A DNA stretch of 64,000 bases, from NCBI RefSeq assembly GCF_014196125.1, contig NZ_JACIDA010000003.1, forward strand, positions 124,001 to 188,000. The letters are read 5' to 3'. The notes beneath the pieces are model-generated. The model saw only the letters and a program-made list of their open reading frames with translations, was not told the origin of the DNA and did not search any database. Positions within the stretch are counted from its first letter, which is position 1; the number at the start of each line of letters is the position of its first letter. The position numbers were made by a program, and so were the translations under genes. This document shows, piece after piece, positions 60,778 through 64,000 of this stretch. This stretch comes from Brevundimonas mediterranea (GTDB lineage: Bacteria > Pseudomonadota > Alphaproteobacteria > Caulobacterales > Caulobacteraceae).

Positions 60778-63700
60778 TTAGAAGCTGACGCGTGCTCCCA
60801 TCACGAAGCGACGTCCCAGACCGTCATAGACAGCCGGTTCAGTCGTCCAACCGGTCGGTTGGCCGTAGCCTTGGCCGATGTAGACATATTCGTCGAAGAT
60901 ATTATCGACGCCGGCGAAGACCGTGGCCTTCGGCGTGACGGCGTAGCGAACCTGCAGATCCGAGAAGGTCGTCAGGCCGATGTAACCGCTGATGTCGTCG
61001 TCGGCGCAATCGTCCAACGAGAAGTAGCAGCTCTCGCCGACGAACTGGGTCTGCCACGATACCGTAAGAGCATTACGACGATACAGCAGGTCCAGTTGAG
61101 CCTTGTTCTTGGACAGGCCGGTGGTGCCTGCCGACTCGACCAGCGCAGCGCCCGGCAGCGGCGACGTCTTGTATTCGTCGAGGTGCTGATAGGTCAGGCT
61201 GGCGACAAGCGTGCCCCAGTTGCCGCCGAAGTTGCGGGTGACGGGGAAGTTGTCGAAATCAAACGTATAGCTGGCCTGAACGTCGATACCGCTGGTCTTG
61301 AAGCTTCCCAGGTTCTGGGTCTGGGAGTTCAGCTCACGCATCGCGCCGACCTGCGCCGTACCGCTCGCATAACGAATGATCGACTGGCAGAAGGGGCTCG
61401 ACGCATTATAGACGCCGCCGCTGTTGGCGTAGCACTCGTTCAAGCTCGTGCCGCGCGCCAGGTTGGCGATGATGTCGTCGATTTCGATGTTGAAGTAGTC
61501 CACCGAGATCGAGAAGGGCGACAGCCAGTCGTACCAATCAGCATTGAACAGAATGCCGCCGGTGATGCTGGTGCTCTTCTCCTGGCTCAGGTTCGGGTTG
61601 CCGCTGTTGAAGCCCCCCGTGCCTTGTGCCTCGGCTTGCGTCTGAGCGAACACGCCGTCGCGAGCGACACGCGCCGCCAGGGTGGGATCGGCCAAGCAGG
61701 CCCGCGCCGTGTCGCTTCCGATCGTCGTTGCATTGACGCCGCTGGCGGCGACGTTGCCCGGGTTTGCGATGTCCACACGAGTGTTGGTGAACGCGGCTTG
61801 ACCACCCGAAGTCGTCAGACCACGGCAGGGATCAAGGTTGGTCGGGAAGGTTTGCGAACGCCCCGAGAACAGTTCGCTGATGTTCGGCGCCCGAACGGCG
61901 ACCGAATACTGCGAACGCACTTTCAGCCAGTCCGTAGGCATATATTCAAGCGAAGCAGCCCAGGCTTCGGTGTTGCCGACGGTGGAGTAGTCCGACAGAC
62001 GGCCCGACAGGTTCAGGTCCAACTGATGAGCGAAGGGCAGGTCGCGCAGCAGCGGGATACGCAGCTCGGCGAAACCTTCGATGACCTTGAAGTCACCCAT
62101 GGTTTCAGGGGCGATGTTGCCGCTGGCCAAGCCTTGCTGAAGGGTTGCGTCGGGTGTGTTGCGCGACTCTTCACGACGATATTCAGAACCCACGACGAAC
62201 TGGATCGAGCCGGCTGGCAACTCAAACAGATCGCCGCTCAGGAAACCGTTCAGCACCTTTTGATCGACAAACGAATCGAACGAGTTCTGAACCGCGATGT
62301 AGTCCAGAACGCCTTGCGACGCGCCGCCTTCTTCAAAGATGCGGAACGGCGTACAACCCCGTGCTCGCTCTGCAATGTTCCGGCAAGCCAACACGCCGCC
62401 GCCGGTATCGACGACATCAAGCGTGTTGATCAGGCGATCCTTGAGGATGCCGCCCTGCGTCAATTGCTGTTCCGAGCTGCGGCCCCAGTTGGCGCTGACT
62501 TCATACTTGAGGTTCATTGAACCCGGCAGTTCGCCATTCAAGCCGGCGACGACCCGGAAGAGGTCCCGCGTAGCTTCGTTCTGTCGGTTGCCGAACTCAG
62601 TCATACGACGTTGGAACCCGACGACCCGTTGAGCATCGGTCAGGCCGGGCGTGCGATCACGGACGGCCTGACGAATGGATTCAGGAACGATCGCACTGAC
62701 CAGCGGAATGCCGTACAGGCAGCCCGTCGCCGAGCACTGCGGATTCAACCCCACATCTTGCGCATCGCGGAAGATGTCCGCGCCGCTGACGGGGCTCGCC
62801 TCGATGTCGCTCTTGGTTTGACCGCGGTAGTACGAACCTTCGAAGAAGAAGCGGTTGTTGTCGTTGAAGTCATAAAGCGCCTGCCCCGAGAACTGAAGGG
62901 CCGAGTTCGGGACATACAGCTGACGGCTGGCTTGACGGTTGAAGCCGTCCGTGGCCGCAGCATACGGGCGTTGGGCGCCGGTCGTCGGCTCATAGACGCG
63001 GTTCGAGTTGTTCAGGCCGATGCCGGGGACGATCGCCACGCCGCGGGGAATGAAGCTCGAGCCGTAGAAATAGCGGGTTTCGCCGAAGGTGCCGTCAGCG
63101 AAGTTCAGACCGCCCAGGCCGTCACGATCCATGCCGCGATCGGCGCGGTCGCGGGCGTAGACAGCCTTGTTGTCCTGATAGGACAGGGTGCCGACGAAGT
63201 TGCCCCGGTCGTCAGCGAAGTTCGATCCGAACTTGGTGCCGACCTTGTAGTTTTCGCGGTCGCCACGATCCGTGATGCCGTATTGACCGAAGAGCTGGAA
63301 GCCTTCGTAGTCCTTGTCGGTGATGATGTTCACCACGCCAGCCAGGGCGTCAGAACCGTAGATCGACGAGGCGCCGCCGGTGACGACGTCAACGCGGTCG
63401 ATGAACTCGGTCGGCAGGCTGTTGAAGTCAACGATTTGCGTGCCCGGCAGACCGGCGACGAAACGACGGCCGTTCACCAGAACGAGGGTGCGGTCTTCAC
63501 CGAGGTTGCGAAGGTTGACGGTGGCGACGCCGTTGCCCTGCGTGAAGAAGTTGGAATTGGTCGGCGTCAGCGACGAAACGCCGGCAGCCGGCAGGGTGCG
63601 AAGGATTTCGCCCAGGTTCACTTCACCCGTGTTGGCGATGGCCTCGGCCGAAACGACCTGCACCTGAGTGGGGGAGTCTTGGTTCGGTCGGACGATGCGC

Positions 63701-63831
63701 GAGCCCGTCACAACGATCTCACCGACCTCGGTAGCGTTACCCGAGTCGGACTGGGCGAACGAAGGCGCTGCAACGGCGAGCACGCCGGCGAGGATCGTCG
63801 TCCCAAACAGATATTGTCGTTTCAAATGCAT
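60778..63831 (-). CDS. Large TonB-dependent receptor
   Basis: A 1017-residue outer-membrane receptor. A signal peptide (about 1-28, ending PSFAQS), TonB box EVGEIVVTGSRI, a plug with VATVNLRNLGEDRTLVLVNGRRF and DVVTGGASSIYGSDALAGVVNII, and a barrel ending RRFVMGARVSF are seen. Several Cys pairs in extracellular loops (N-P-Q-C-S-A-T-G-C-L-Y-G; C-R-N-I-A-E-R-A-R-G-C) suggest disulfides. Such receptors import peptides, sugars or other complex nutrients; the substrate is unknown. Start MHLKRQ at 63831; the longer frame lacks sense. The upstream 63832-64000 holds no gene or clear site. Confidence 0.9.
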   Translation of the reverse strand: MHLKRQYLFGTTILAGVLAVAAPSFAQSDSGNATEVGEIVVTGSRIVRPNQDSPTQVQVVSAEAIANTGEVNLGEILRTLPAAGVSSLTPTNSNFFTQGNGVATVNLRNLGEDRTLVLVNGRRFVAGLPGTQIVDFNSLPTEFIDRVDVVTGGASSIYGSDALAGVVNIITDKDYEGFQLFGQYGITDRGDRENYKVGTKFGSNFADDRGNFVGTLSYQDNKAVYARDRADRGMDRDGLGGLNFADGTFGETRYFYGSSFIPRGVAIVPGIGLNNSNRVYEPTTGAQRPYAAATDGFNRQASRQLYVPNSALQFSGQALYDFNDNNRFFFEGSYYRGQTKSDIEASPVSGADIFRDAQDVGLNPQCSATGCLYGIPLVSAIVPESIRQAVRDRTPGLTDAQRVVGFQRRMTEFGNRQNEATRDLFRVVAGLNGELPGSMNLKYEVSANWGRSSEQQLTQGGILKDRLINTLDVVDTGGGVLACRNIAERARGCTPFRIFEEGGASQGVLDYIAVQNSFDSFVDQKVLNGFLSGDLFELPAGSIQFVVGSEYRREESRNTPDATLQQGLASGNIAPETMGDFKVIEGFAELRIPLLRDLPFAHQLDLNLSGRLSDYSTVGNTEAWAASLEYMPTDWLKVRSQYSVAVRAPNISELFSGRSQTFPTNLDPCRGLTTSGGQAAFTNTRVDIANPGNVAASGVNATTIGSDTARACLADPTLAARVARDGVFAQTQAEAQGTGGFNSGNPNLSQEKSTSITGGILFNADWYDWLSPFSISVDYFNIEIDDIIANLARGTSLNECYANSGGVYNASSPFCQSIIRYASGTAQVGAMRELNSQTQNLGSFKTSGIDVQASYTFDFDNFPVTRNFGGNWGTLVASLTYQHLDEYKTSPLPGAALVESAGTTGLSKNKAQLDLLYRRNALTVSWQTQFVGESCYFSLDDCADDDISGYIGLTTFSDLQVRYAVTPKATVFAGVDNIFDEYVYIGQGYGQPTGWTTEPAVYDGLGRRFVMGARVSF

Positions 63832-64000
63832 TTTGTGGCCCCAATGGATGTAGCAAGCAGCAATCCACACCCCACTCCCGGATGTGCGCTTGAGTTTCAG
63901 GTCTAGTCGATTCCTACCGAACGACAAGCTTTGTGACCGAAATCCGGCCAGCATGCGTCGAGACTGTTACAGACCGGCAACAGTTTCATATTGGGACGAC

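Overview
The window is a gene-dense, high-GC chromosomal segment of an alphaproteobacterium in the order Caulobacterales, most like Brevundimonas. The evidence is the flagellar set fliF-fliG-flbE-fliN-flbD-flhA (FlbD and FlbE are Caulobacter-type regulators), CtrA-like boxes (GTAA-N7-TTAAC) ahead of fliF and ftsZ, a SigF-NrsF sigma/anti-sigma pair of Caulobacter type, several Xanthomonas/Caulobacter-type TonB-dependent receptors, and many ATGA or TGATG gene overlaps. I saw no tRNA, rRNA, CRISPR array, insertion sequence or prophage. Species is an inference from gene content only.

Layout. 1-3078: tail of an EAL protein (possibly TipF), a HAD hydrolase, a MaoC hydratase, ribF, and a gamma carbonic anhydrase on the other strand. 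3079-3401: gene-free, ends in a strong terminator hairpin just before phoH. 4377-14376: a carbohydrate-use locus (LacI-type operator, GH3 beta-glucosidase, TonB receptor, two tryptophan-halogenase-like flavoproteins, LacI regulator). 14561-18773: a second TonB receptor with a Tat-exported PhoD phosphatase. 18757-25156, minus strand: MFS carrier, dxs, ispA, csaA, xseB, a histidine phosphatase and an HDAC-like amidohydrolase. 25230-32133: GNAT, a VWA protein, small proteins, a NUDIX hydrolase, and a three-gene phosphosignalling module.

32143-40313, minus strand: flagellar operon fliF-fliG-flbE-fliN-flbD, then a class A beta-lactamase gene lying between flbD and flhA and overlapping the flhA start by 8 nt. 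40380-45352: a lipoprotein hydrolase, a UDG-family protein, DUF3253, PaaI thioesterase, YoaK, GST and a concentrative nucleoside transporter. 45436-49089: a complete bufferin locus. BufA1 (a DUF2282 peptide), BufB (MNIO/DUF692), BufC (DUF2063) and BufD (DoxX) are transcribed leftwards, and sigF-nrsF rightwards, from two facing promoters with the same GTAACC-N16-CGAA signature. This is a metal-stress RiPP system with its own regulation and is the most notable system here.

49097-58708: ilvE, an OmpR/EnvZ-type pair, proC, ybjN, ubiK, an AT-richer orphan HTH gene, lgt-midA-pgeF and lpxC. 58892-63831: ftsZ with a long Pro/Glu/Arg-rich linker, and a third large TonB receptor upstream of it. Start sites were adjusted wherever the longest open frame ran past a signal peptide, a ribosome binding site or a promoter.
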